Origin: Strigops habroptila
Taxonomy: Eukaryota > Chordata > Aves > Psittaciformes > Psittacidae
NCBI RefSeq assembly: GCF_004027225.2
Contig: NC_044278.2
Location: 98,820,743-98,884,742 of the forward strand
DNA: 64,000 nt
Direction: 5' to 3'
A program made the position numbers and the translations under genes. How positions within the stretch are numbered: the first letter of the stretch is position 1; every line of letters starts with the position of its first letter. The notes below the pieces were generated by a model. The model ran no database searches. It was not told the DNA's origin and was given only the letters and a program-made list of their open reading frames with translations. Shown piece by piece: positions 12,597 to 23,589 of this stretch.

Positions 12597-12704
12597 ATGA
12601 GGGCCGGGCTAATGCAAATCACTGCAACCGGCAGCAGCAGAAGAAAGGCGAAGCAGCTGCAGCCCGGGCTCCCCAGCAGCGCGCTCCAGCCAGGGGAGGC
12701 GTAA
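12597..12704 (+). other. Possible upstream ORF in the DCLK1 5' leader (35 codons)
   Basis: An ATG at 12597 opens a frame of 35 codons ending in TAA at 12702-12704, wholly inside the proposed exon 1. The first codons read MRAGLMQITATG. The context is tcaATGa, with C at -3, so initiation would be weak to moderate. It would reduce translation of DCLK1 only if transcription starts upstream of 12597, which is not known. No peptide function is claimed. Confidence 0.3.
12612..12619 (+). promoter_or_regulatory. Octamer (POU-factor) site atgcaaat
   Basis: A perfect octamer, atgcaaat, stands out in sequence that is otherwise almost all G and C. It is the classical binding site of POU proteins, which include neural factors. 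Its place beside the likely start region fits a neural gene, but occupancy is inference. It also overlaps the second ATG of the possible upstream ORF. Confidence 0.45.
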
Positions 12705-13825
12705 CAAAGGCAGTGGAGCCGCTTTCTGCGGCAGCTCCTGCTATTAGAGCCGGGTGGTCGCCGGGGGGGAAGGGGGAGCTGTCGCTCTCTGGCCTCGTCC
12801 TATTTGGAGCTGCCGCCTTCCCTCCGCGCCCCGCCAGCAGGTCCGAGGGAGAAGGTGCTCGCCAGGCTGCGGAGAACAGGTGAGCGCCGGGGCCGAGGCC
12901 GTCTCTCCCTGCGCGGGGACTGCGGCGTCGGGGCGCGGCGCGGCGCACCTGTACCCATTGTGTGAGGCGGTGGCCTCCGCCGAGCGCCGCAACGCCCTGC
13001 CCGGGCGGGCCGCGGGTGCCGGTGCGGTGTGTGCCCGGCGGTGGGAGCGCCGGTGTGGGTCTGTCCCCCGGTCTGCTTCCCGGCACGCCGGGAGCGCACC
13101 AGCTGTTTCCCCCGTGCGCCCGGAGGCGAACGCACCTCGGTTTTGTCAGCGTGTGCGTTCACGGTGCGGTACCAGCCCGCAGCGGGGCTGAAGTGCTTGA
13201 TGCCGCCTTCAGCGGTCTGACTGTGTGTCAGACACGTTTCCCCTACCTACCTCAGCAGAATAAACCCCTCTCTTCTTGAAGCCGCTGCGGCATGTAGCCA
13301 CGTTTTAGCCCCCCCGCAATGACTTGGTAGTGAGCCTGCGGCTTAGTCTCTGAATGATCTTCGCTGGGTGCCAGTCGCATCGCTGCGTGATGTATTTTTT
13401 TTCATCAGATTGTTTTATGTAATTGCTCACCCACACCTGTATTATAAATAATTCTTTAGCGGATGTACAGAGTGTGAAGTGTTGGGCATGGTGATTTTGC
13501 AGGGGTGTGTCCCTTCATTTTTCTGTCTCTATATGTATGTGAATATATATACCCACACAAACGGAAACATCTGATCAGATCAAATTGTTTAGAATTTCTT
13601 TGTCTTGTGATTTGAATGCGATTTCCTGCAAAATAGCAGGACTGTGGTGTTCAAGGGGGGCTCTACTTCCCTTTTAAAGGGCGTAATTGGGAATTACAGC
13701 CATTATTGATTAAAGCATATGTGTGTGTTGAAGAAAGGGCAGCAACTCGCATTTCTACCTTTCCCCATCCAAAATTGGTAAAGCTGAAAGTCTCTTAAAA
13801 AAAAAGTATATCTTCATGTAAACTT

Positions 13826-13896
13826 GTGTTTTGTTTTGTTTTTTTTTTTTTTGGGGGGGGGTGTTGGGTTTTTTTTGTGTGTGTGTGTGTTTGTGT
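13826..13896. repeat. Low-complexity run: T, then G, then T and (TG)n
   Basis: A run of T followed directly by nine G, then more T and about eight TG units. The homopolymers make length errors likely in any assembly. Confidence 0.9.
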
Positions 13897-14189
13897 CTGA
13901 GATGGTTTGAGCAAATGAAATAGCAGACGTAAGAAAAGTCCATTTTTCTTGGCACAGGCATAGCTTTTGAGATACAGTTTCTGACTTGTGGGTTCTAGGA
14001 TTGGTTAAATCTGAATAACAGGTTTTCATAGGAATTAGAAATGAAGTAAAACAACTGACATGATTTTTTTAACATGGAAATGTTGGTGGTATGTTCTTGA
14101 CTCTAAGCTGGGAGTGATATTTTTTATTAAAACTATAGAGGAGTGTCCGTGAAATGCCACAGTAAGTGTTCTTTCACTGAAGTGGGCTG

Positions 14190-14208
14190 TATGTATGTAT
14201 GTATATAC
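14190..14208. repeat. Short (GTAT)n microsatellite
   Basis: About four tandem gtat units followed by tata. Too short to be of note beyond being a possible length polymorphism. Confidence 0.8.
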
Positions 14209-14264
14209 TGAGGAAGAAAATTGTGTTTTTCTTTTATCTTTATAATACACAAATATATACTACA

Positions 14265-14417
14265 ATCATAGAATACCTCAAGTTGGAAGGAACCCATAAG
14301 CGTCATTGAATCCAACTCCCTGCTCCTTGCAGGACTACCTAAAACTAAACCCATATGGCTAAAAGCATCATCCAGACATTCCTTGAACTCCGACAGGCTT
14401 GGTGCCATGACCACTTC
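14265..14417 (-). mobile_element. CR1 LINE 3' end, older subfamily (antisense)
   Basis: It starts atcatagaatacctcaagtt and continues ggaaggaacccataag... to gcttggtgccatgaccactt. This is the 3' end of a CR1 subfamily different from the young copies above. Only about 150 bases remain. Confidence 0.85.
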
Positions 14418-15154
14418 ATACTGTACTGTTTAAGTATTTTAGGTACCTTTAAAGTATTTACAAATATAAATCTTGCATATAAACATAAGCACATGATCCT
14501 GTGCTAATGTAACAGAGTAAGCTGTGAGCTGTAACCAAATCAGGGTAAATAATCTCCACCAAGGCCCCACACTTGCAGTGGTTAGCCTTAGGTTCTTGTT
14601 CCAGTCAAGCATTGTGAAGTTGCTGAGCACGTCTCCTACAGCTTTGCAGCATCAAGGTTCAGCTGTATAACCACTGCTTTAATGCAAACTTCTGTAAGCA
14701 AAAGAGCATCCTTAAGTCTTTCTGTATTTCCTCTTATTGCTTTACAACTGGTCTGAATACATTTTTTTCTTCATGGTCACACAGTTATGAGTGGTTGAAA
14801 CAAAGCTTGTGCTTGCTATTTTTTTTCTTTTTATTGGAAATCAATGAGAGAGGCCACTTGTAAATTAGGTCTGTGTGTATGTGCTATAAATAAACTTACC
14901 GTGCTTTGCTGTTCTGCAGACAATGCAAATCTAGATGGCTCCTAAATTAAAAGAAATGTGTTTTCAACCTAATGATCTTTTGATAATACTATTTTTATCA
15001 TATTTTTGTTTTATTTATGAAGATTAATGTGCAACTTGTAGTGTTCAGTCTTGTGTTGGTCGTAAAAAGGAACAGAAGTGTCTACTTCCTTGATTTCATT
15101 TCAGAACATGTGAGCTTGCGTATACATGATCTATATTGAACAGCTGGGATCATT

Positions 15155-15375
15155 TTGGGCAGAGCTGATAGGTTTTTGTCATTGTCAAATGTGGGAGACA
15201 CCAACTGATAATTTACCCATCAACACTGAATTTATCACTCCTTTGGTGATAGTTTTGTAGGCAAAAGAAGCTGTCAGCCTTAATCAATTTGAGTATTAGG
15301 CTTAGGATATTAATAATGCATCTTGCTAATGTTACAGAGCACTGAAGTAGCTTGCTCATTGAAAGGTACTCATTT
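15155..15375 (+). repeat. Left member of a diverged direct-repeat pair around exon 2
   Basis: About 220 bases aligned in the same orientation with 17175-17392. The core 15232-15289 shares 52 of 58 bases with the other copy, while the flanks are clearly more diverged. The core contains ctgtcag (a TALE homeodomain-type TGACAG site on the other strand) and ttaatcaatt, followed by tattaataat. It is not CR1. It could be an old duplicated regulatory element or two copies of an unrecognised ancient repeat. Confidence 0.7.
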
Positions 15376-16140
15376 CCTGTCTCCCTCTAATACTTTTTTT
15401 ATTATTTCATTGCATTTGAGCACTTCTGTTTTTCAGTGTATGCAAAGTATTTGCACAAGGACAACTGAAGGAATTTACTACAAAGCTTAGGCTGTAGGGA
15501 AACCAATATTTGGAAAATGCAAGGACTGTTACAGAGTGGGCTTGACCCACTGAGTGGTAGTCCTGATTCTCATCGCCAACCTGTGACACCTCACCTATTC
15601 CTTTGACAAGTTCTTAACTGCTTACTTGTTGGTGACTGATTGCTTTTCTGAAATGGCACATCTTGAGATCACAGTTGGAACAAACTGTGGGGATGCATGG
15701 TCTAGAAGGTAGACTGGACTCAAATAGCATCTGAATATAACACGAGTAGAAGTAGAAAGTTGATGTGGTTTTTTTTGGTTTTGGTTTGGTTTTTTTTTTC
15801 CCCAGTAGCTCAACTTTGTCACCTCATTTTCACAGTTCTTACTGAATTTGAACGCTTTTAATGTTGCATATTACTAGCAGTTGGTTTCATGAGTGCCATT
15901 GCTATGCTGTATACAAGCCTAACTTATAAACCAGGTTTTATGGCCTGGCAAGAGAGGTAGCTGTAAAATGAATGTGTGAATATAGCATGGTTTCATTCAA
16001 ATATTTTTTCTCAACCTGGAAAGCAGTCCTTTGTAAGTGCCATGCATAGAACATACATTCTCAAAGTAAGCTTCCTTAAAATGTGTAAGTTTCTTAAACT
16101 TTTTCTGTTCTCTTGTTCATCCCTTAGATTGAACTTCAAC

Positions 16141-16516
16141 ATGTCCTTTGGGAGAGATATGGAGCTGGAGCATTTTGATGAGCGTGATAAAGCGCAGCGA
16201 TATGGCAGGGGGTCCCGGGTAAATGGTTTGCCCAGCCCTACTCACAGTGCCCACTGCAGCTTTTACCGAACCCGCACTCTACAGACCCTGAGTTCTGAGA
16301 AAAAAGCCAAGAAAGTTCGTTTCTATCGTAATGGAGACCGGTATTTCAAAGGGATTGTATATGCCATCTCCCCTGACCGGTTTAGATCCTTTGAAGCTCT
16401 CCTGGCTGATCTGACCCGAACTCTGTCTGACAATGTGAATCTGCCCCAGGGAGTGAGAACAATCTACACGATTGATGGCTCCAAGAAGATTTCCTCCTTG
16501 GACCAGCTAGTGGAAG
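16141..16516 (+). CDS. DCLK1: DCLK1 coding exon 2: start codon and most of DCX domain 1
   Basis: This exon encodes residues 1-125 and the first base of codon 126. The exon itself starts at 16128 after a pyrimidine-rich tract ending in cccttag, leaving 13 bases of 5' UTR. The ATG at 16141 has A at -3 and matches the known DCLK1/DCX N-terminus. The open frame extends upstream to 15976, but that part is intron. Residues 1-56 are the basic N-terminal region ([18 protein letters not shown]). The first doublecortin domain starts near residue 57 with [15 protein letters not shown] and continues into exon 3. This domain binds between tubulin protofilaments and stabilises microtubules. Ser51, in [10 protein letters not shown], aligns with DCX Ser47, a known phosphorylation site. 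The exon ends gtggaag|gtcagc. This donor is confirmed because joining to exon 3 restores VEGESYVCG. Codon 114 reads Ser within TIDGSKK, where I recall Leu in mammals. Confidence 0.96.
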
Positions 16517-16523
16517 GTCAGCA

Positions 16524-16529
16524 GTAAGA
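16524..16529 (+). other. Competing splice donor just after exon 2
   Basis: gtaaga lies 7 bases past the native donor gtcagc. Its match to the donor consensus is better (A at +3, A at +4, G at +5). Use would add 7 bases to the exon and shift the frame, giving a stop at 25565-25567 in exon 3. Confidence 0.45.
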
Positions 16530-17174
16530 TTTGGAGGCATAAAGTTATGTTTGAGTTGATGTTTGTTTGTCTAATCTGTTCAGTTTTCTGTAAATAGGTA
16601 ATGGTATTGTTGTTCTTACTGATAAAGAAAGGATCCTCAGTGGTATAAATAGAATCGTGAATATCTTACAGTGTGCTATGAAGAAATATTGTTGCCTTGC
16701 TTCTTATTTCCCTCATATTGAAAGTGTTTGACCTTTCCCTTTCTGTTAATCTAGTGTTGATAGTCCTAGATCTTGAAGATCACATCTGTTGCTTCTCTTG
16801 AACTTGCCTATTTAAAAATGCCAATGCTGATGAGAGTTTAGTCAGTTAAGCTTGATGAAACTTACATGAAATTAAGCTCTGATGGATTTTATCCTTTTCC
16901 TTTTTTTTTTTTTTCCTTTTAAAGTCTGTGTCTACCTAGTGAAAAGCTCCAACTCTTCCCTACAAGTAGATATGCCTTAAGTAAAACACCCTAGTCTCAT
17001 GGAGTAGCATAAACGTAGGTAACCTGTTAAAAAAGTAATTCTGTAGCCATGGTGTAGACTGTAAACTTTTCTCCCCTGTAGCATTTCTCTTTGCCTCTTC
17101 CCCAGTCCATTGGCATCCTTACCTTGTTTTTGAGTAAGGCTCATGTACCTGCAGTATGAAGCATTACTAGTGAT

Positions 17175-17392
17175 TTGGTCAGAACTGACAGGTCCTGGTC
17201 ACTGTCGAAAACCAGAGACTCCAGCTGCCAATTTGCCCATTGACACTGAAATTATCACTCCTTCACTGATAGTTTTGTTGGCAAAAGAAACTGTCAGCAT
17301 TAATCAATTGGCATAGTAAGCCTAGGTTATTAATAATACTTTTACAAGTTGTAAGAGTTGCTATAGTAGCTTTTCCAACAGAAAGTGCCTCT
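17175..17392 (+). repeat. Right member of the diverged direct-repeat pair around exon 2
   Basis: Partner of 15155-15375, offset by 2020 bases, on the far side of coding exon 2. The core is 17252-17309, with the same ctgtcag and ttaatcaatt motifs. Only the left copy has gtagg where this one has gttgg; the other five core differences are also single bases. Confidence 0.7.
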
Positions 17393-20300
17393 GGCTTTGG
17401 GCAGGTTTCTTTTTGTGTTTGTAGGCAGTAGCTCCTAGTACAAAACATGAGACTGTATAAATTCTGAAAGCATTAACTAGTGCACTTTTGGCCATAACCA
17501 AAGTTGGTTTTTATCTGTGAAATTCAAATGCAGGTGCTTGACTGTGTTCAAAGAGAATAAAGGTGGAACAATGTTTTTATTGTTGTATTGTGGGCAAACC
17601 TGCAAAGCCACTGGACAGCCAATTTAGAGTTGTAACAGAGATTGTAATTTCTTTATGATTTTCATTTTTAGCATTGGGTGAGAGAATTTGCAGTATCAGA
17701 ATGTAATGAGAGAATCAGAAGGTGGCTAAAGTGGGGAGAGAAGAAGAAAAGGTTAATGAGATGAATAAAAATCCTGAAGAGGAGCACATCTTTGCATAGC
17801 AGGTGTTTGGCCACCATTGAGTTGTCTCCTTTAGGTGTCATAGTAGAGAAAAGCTTTGTAAGAAGTTTTATGAAAAGGATCTTTTTGATAGTCCCACTTG
17901 CATAAAAAGGAGAGTAGGAGACAACATGAAGACGCTCAAAAAGAAAATTAATGTGGTAGGGTTACCCATGTAAGTAAGGATTTTTGGGGTTAGGACAATA
18001 GGTTTAGTGAAATGAAAAGGAAACTGATCTAAGATCAATGTTATGAATTCTAGGGCAAAGTTAGAACTGTATTTGTCAGGACAGTATTTAATTGGTGCAG
18101 AAAATCAATTTCTGGGAGGAAACACCAATATTAATCAACATCTGTTTAAAAGCAGTGTACATTTTATTCTCTCATTTGATTGGTATGCTCATCAAGAAGC
18201 AGGTATCATTGATGCTAATGTTGCATCAGTGCAGAGTCTTTCATGGCCAGTCAGAACCAGCTTCTGAAAAGAAAGAAGTGAATGCATGAATAAATTCAGC
18301 AACCTGTAAGATTGGTTTATTTTGGCATCCTAGAAAAGAATAATACCATTTATAAGTCAGTTAAAACGAATGACTACGGCAGCATGTATATTTTAAAGAA
18401 GGGCTTTGGGATTTCTTTTAGTTCTGTGAGACTTTATTCTTTACCTTTTTAATGAACACATCTCCCTTTCTGTATAGTTCCAGACAGTCTGATTTTCTTG
18501 TGCCAGTAACGCTGTGGGATTTGCAGAAGCCACTCTTTGAGTGCAAGTGGAGATCTACATCCTTCTTCCACCTGAAAGGGGGCTTCTGTCTGTTTGTATA
18601 AAGGAGATGGGTTATTTTGTTGTTTCCATCATAGAGTTTCACTGTACAGTGCAGGTTCATATATTATTAGTTCAGCGATTGTTTTTACATAATCTCCTTT
18701 CACTCTTTACTGTACAAATTTATTAGAGTTTGGCTACTCTTGTACTGCATTAATTAGCTTGAAGCTGTGCTTTGTGTTTGAATAGCTGGGAAATCACTTG
18801 ATTTTTGCCTCTTGCCAAATGACATTTGTGCTCAAACTATTGAAATATGAAGTATTGCTTTCTTCATAGTGAGACTATTCCCGTACTGTATGAATCCATT
18901 TAATGAGACTGTTATGAATTTAGATGATTTTTTTCTGTTTGTTGGGGGAAGGGGACACTGATTTTAGCAATTGTGTTGTAAGGTAAATGTGTAAGGTCTT
19001 GTTTGTTTTTTTTTCCTTTATGTCTGTGAAGAAGTTCCTGTACTCTTACCTTCCAATATGGTAGATGAAGACAGAGAAGCAACTAGCTCCTGGGGGAAAC
19101 AAGACAGCAGCCACTGTCTTTTATCTCAGAGCTAAATACATAGAACTGCGTGAAAGATAGTCCCAAAGGAAAAAGATTGTAAAGGAACTGTTTTGTTTCA
19201 GTAATATTTAGTTCTGTCCTGCATAGAATTCAGAACTGGCATGGCTGTATGCTGATGTTGTAAGTTATTTTGAGGTGCATGAACACGTCTTCCCTTTATT
19301 TGAAACTAATGACTTCCCTAGGTTGGTTGGTTGGTTGGTTTATTTGTTTTTAAGACTTGCTATATGTGAGATTTGTTGGAATTTGATAACAAGGGGTGTG
19401 TACTGTTGCAAATTTTCACATGCTCTGAAACTTCTGTTCTCCTCTGCCTTAGATGAAGGAAAAAATGAAATGGATTCATGTTACATTCTTTTTGTCAGAC
19501 CTCATGTTCAGGACCCTCTTACCTTTAAAGAATTGTTTCCAAATGTGACATGACTTAATTCCCGATGTATGACATGCAATCTAAGCATGTAGAATAAATA
19601 AAGATGAAGTTGCTCTTAAGGCTAAATTGTCTATCTATAAACAAAGTCTAAGAAAAAAACTAAATGCCTTTTGCTTTTCCAAAAGTATACTACTTTTAAA
19701 GCTTAAGGCAGAGACTCATGGGTCTTAACCAAAAATTATCATTGAACAGTATATGAAGAAAAGTAATAGATTAGAATGAGCAGTATAACTCTGAAACAAA
19801 GAGTATTATTTACTGTTTTTACTCCTGGGGTCCTGCTATGTGGAACGAAGACCACAGAGTCAATCCATAGCCATAACTGCATCCCTTTCCCATTAATTTT
19901 TATTATAATATTACATCAGAGTCTTGGGTATGAACCAGAATCATTTTAGGTTTCCACAATACCTACCACAAAAGATGAACCCTGCAGCAGAGAACTGGCA
20001 GTCAAAAGACAAACCAAAAACCCCAAACCACAAGGCTGAGACAGTACTGAGAAACAATATTGTCACATGTCAATATTGGGTGCGCTGCCAGACCTGTAAA
20101 GACTTGTATGTGTGTGTGCACGTTTCGTGTAGGCATAATGGCAAAAATAGTTTTCAGGAATAATCTGAAAAATAAAAATGAATGTGTCTCGGGGATTATG
20201 TTGGGGCTGCCGTCCCTCATTGAAGGAGCAGTTTGAAAGAGCAGAGATATACCAGATTTAAAATCTGGTAATGGCTCTAACTGGCTGATAACTCTTGGGA

Positions 20301-23300
20301 GAAGTGAACCTCACTGGAGTAGCAGAGGAGATGATGGATCACCTGAGGTCTGCAGGAAGGCCCTTGTGAGTTGGAGGTAGGCGGTTGTGTTTCATGCAGC
20401 AGAGAGGCTGCCTGTCGGAGGAGGGTTCAACAGGCAGTGTCTCCTTGCTAAAGTGGTGGACAGACTGTGACAAAGTTCCTAACTCTTTTTGTATGTGGGT
20501 CTTGCTACTCCCACTGTCACCTCATTCCTCTTAACCCAGCTTTTCCCTCTCCTACCTGAGTCTGTTGCTGCCTTCTTGACTCTGCCACCTGCTCCAGCGG
20601 TGCTGGTGAGAAGCCCGGCCAGGTCAGACTGCAGGAATTGATTGACATGGTCTCTTATGCACATTAGAGCTAACGCTCTTTCTTCTAAGTCATGTCTACC
20701 TCAGCAGCTGGGAATTGGTGGGCTGGAAAGATTCATATGCATATGTAATATGCTATCAAAATAATAATAGTAAAGTATCTGTTTAAATGTTTGTAGAGCT
20801 GTATCTGTGTGGACGTTTGTTTATAGGATTGAATTTACACTGGATATTTACTATGGACTTGATCCAAGGCTATGAAAGTTAGTGAAACTTGGACTGGATC
20901 CTGTGGCAGAAATGCCTGCAATCCTTATATTGTTTAATAAACAAACAACTGAATAATCCGGTTGCATAAAATGGTAGATGGTTATTCTGGCACTGTTTCT
21001 TTGATTATTTTATTTCAAGAATTTGAGAAGATTCATCCATTAGATTCATCCATTTACACTGTGTCTTCCTTAACTGCTTGGAAGGTCCCATGCTTTCTTA
21101 TTCTAGGTACTTTCCAGTTAATTTTTTTTTTAAGCACGTAAAATGCCTGTCTTGCTTGTAGAAAGACTGCAGAAATTTGGTGGGGTAGAGAGGGAGGATG
21201 TATGTCTTTATTTTTTCTTTTGAGTTTTGATGAGGAAAACAAAAAAGTTGAGCTGAGCAGAAAGAAGGATGTGCGAAAGAAGTCCTTTAAAAGGTTTGAG
21301 GAGATCTGATTTAAATCAGCACTTTCTGGTGCTTGTGATTGCTAGGTGGACATGGGTAGGTCAGATTTATTTCCTGTAGCTCTGTCTCTTTTGCACTGTT
21401 GCATTTTTTTCAGACAAGGCAGTAGTAATGTAGTTTAAGTAGGTTATTGCTCTATTAACTAACACATTTGGGAGCTATCAGGTAGTAACTTATTTGGTTC
21501 AGGTCATCTTCCTTTTACAATCTTCTCTGCTTGGTGAGGGATAGTCAGAATTCTTTGTCCTTTCCCCTGAGAGATTGCTCTTCTGCCTTCTGTATGTACA
21601 AAACCAGAGGGTGGAAGTGAAGCAGGGCAGGTGTGCCTGTTGCATAGGGTGCTGGGGATGTCAATCCTTTCCCTGCTATCTGAATTTGTTTCCTGCCCTA
21701 TCCACTGGGAAAATGGACCACAATGAATGCTGCACTGAACATCCTCACCACCGAAGTGTGCAAGCACTGTGGTTCCTCTGCCTCAGGTGGGCTTGTAGAT
21801 TAACTTTCCTTTCCTAGTATGTACTCTGCTTCAAAGAACCAACGCTATTTTCAATAAATTAGCAGTTCTGCTGCCTCTACAAAGAGGGGTTGGTTGTTCC
21901 CTCTCTGCATGATTCGACCAGGTTCTGTGTACCTTCTCCAGGATTTTCACCTAATATCAGCTGGCTTCTTTACAAAGCCATTTTAGGCCAAGTTGCCTTT
22001 AGCACAGAAAAGCAATGCAAATAATACCTTTTAAAAGGTAACACCTTGATTGTTCTTGTAGTGAGAATACCAGCAAGCTGAAGGAAACAAACAATTTACT
22101 AATACCGATAGGCCAAAAAAGGGATCAACACTTGCACCAGGAAAGGTCCTGAACTTGCAGGCAGTGATTCAATGTCTCCTTAGCAGCCACCTTGTACGGA
22201 GATATTATTTTTCTAAATTATATTTTTAATACATAAAGCATGTCATGAAATTCTTGTGCACGTTGTGGCCTATAAGAACTATCCTTCAGTGTTACATGGC
22301 GCTAATGGTTCATCTGCATTGAATTTTGACGGATGTGTAACTACAGGTAGTAGGTTTTTGTTTGTGTCTCTTTTTATTTTGTAAGTATAAACTGTGTTTT
22401 GGGATCTGTCCTCCTACATGATTAGCCTTCTGATTAGCTTCTCAATGCTGAGATGAATTTAATTGTTCCACATGGAATTTCCTGAAATGTTGAGCACTTG
22501 CACAAAATAGATTGTGGGATTACTGGTTCAAAACTGGCAAGCATTGTGTATAATTTTTTTTTTTAATTTTTTTTTTAAGGGTTAAAGTGATGTTTGTTTC
22601 ATTTACACTGTTGCTATGAAGAAGTAGGAGGGCTGTCAGGAAAGGGATACTTTATAAGATTTAGTAATGACTTTTTTTTCATAGATGTAAGATATCCCAA
22701 AACAGCTGGGGGACCCCTTTTTCTAATGGCTACTGACTGATACTGTAATCAAGAGTCAAAATTTCATTAGTGACAGCTGACTGCACTGTGAAAAGCTTGC
22801 TCTCCTCTCTTGGGGAACTGCAATCAAATAGACACTTCAAATGGGCTGTCTTTTCTATGCTTTTGTTTAATCCAGCATGTCCAAGGATTCCTTATTCAGC
22901 ACGTTATGTTATAAATCTAGTGCTTGGAGATTGTTACCTTCTTCCTTCAGCTGCCAGTTAGTCAAAGCTGGTGCTTGTGGGCTGTATTTGTGCTTAGGCT
23001 TGACCCAGAATAAGAACTGATGATGCTCAGTGGGATTACCTCTGGATGTGTATTTTCCTGGTGCTTTGGAGCTGGGAACACCAATTTGCTGCTGGTATTG
23101 CCTGTCAGCAGATTAGACAGCTTCTGTCTCTCTTCAGGTACAAGTGAAGCTTCACCTTGAACAGGGGGTGAAGCTGTTGTCTGCAAGGTTATCAAAAATA
23201 AAGATAAAAATAAAAATAAAAAAATTTGTGTCTTCACCTAATAGTTATGAAGAAGCAGTAGTTGAGGTGGAAGGTGGATTTATTGGACTAGTAAGTCATG

Positions 23301-23569
23301 CCTCTTGTGAAACTTCTCTGCAGTCTTCTCTCCTGAAGGTAACTATGAAAAAAAAGAGAGGATGAAAATCTAGGTGAAGGATTTTTGTCCTTTTCTTTGA
23401 GATTTCATCTGCATACAGACACCATGGCTCTAAAGGATTAGGCTAGATACTGGAATTTCTGGGTGCTGTCAGGGTGCGTTCCACATTCAGGAAACTGTTT
23501 GATAAATCTTGGATCATTACTATGGTTAAGCCTTTCTGTTCTGAAGTTACTACATATCTCTAATTTCCC

Positions 23570-23589
23570 TTGCATATATATATATGCAA
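23570..23589. repeat. Perfect 20-bp AT-rich palindrome
   Basis: ttgcatatatatatatgcaa reads the same on both strands. It is essentially a short (AT)n run with symmetric ends. Confidence 0.85.

Larger units (their letters stand above)
12490..12879 (+). other. DCLK1: DCLK1 non-coding exon 1 (5' UTR), left edge uncertain
   Basis: Only the 3' end can be placed: gagaacag|gtgagc gives a near-consensus donor at 12879/12880 inside the CpG island. Exon 2 has only 13 bases before its ATG, so a separate 5' UTR exon must exist, and this is the best donor seen between the island and exon 2. The left edge is a guess, because no TATA box or clear initiator is visible, which is usual for CpG-island promoters. 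Transcript 5' ends would settle both the start and whether this is the only first exon. Confidence 0.6.
12225..13215. promoter_or_regulatory. DCLK1: CpG island at the DCLK1 promoter
   Basis: About 1 kb of very GC-rich DNA, dense in CpG, rises sharply out of AT-rich surroundings. It lies 3-4 kb upstream of the DCLK1 start codon and contains the proposed exon 1 and its donor. Such islands mark promoters of broadly used and neural genes in vertebrates. Several open frames cross it on both strands (up to 155 codons); these are expected by chance because GC-rich sequence has few stop codons. Its left side comes within about 50 bases of a CR1 insertion. Confidence 0.88.
12880..16127 (+). other. DCLK1: DCLK1 intron 1
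   Basis: Runs from the gtgagc donor to the cccttag acceptor. It includes the right part of the CpG island, low-complexity DNA near 13.85 kb, a CR1 fragment at 14.3 kb and the left member of the repeat pair around exon 2. An AT-rich patch near 13660-13720 (cccttttaaaggg, then ggaattacagccattattga) looks like possible conserved regulatory DNA; this is only an impression. Confidence 0.75.

Noticed and set aside
12197..13279. Several long open frames in the CpG island on both strands
   Set aside because: GC-rich DNA has few stop codons; the predicted peptides are low-complexity Ala/Gly/Pro/Arg and overlap each other.
15976..16140. 55 extra in-frame codons before the DCLK1 ATG
   Set aside because: They lie before a good splice acceptor ending at 16127 and do not resemble DCLK1; the conserved protein starts at 16141.
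16517..16527. Exon 2 read through to the TAA as the end of a short protein
   Set aside because: The frame joins perfectly to exon 3 at the gtcagc donor and restores the known DCLK1 sequence; the read-through codons are intronic.
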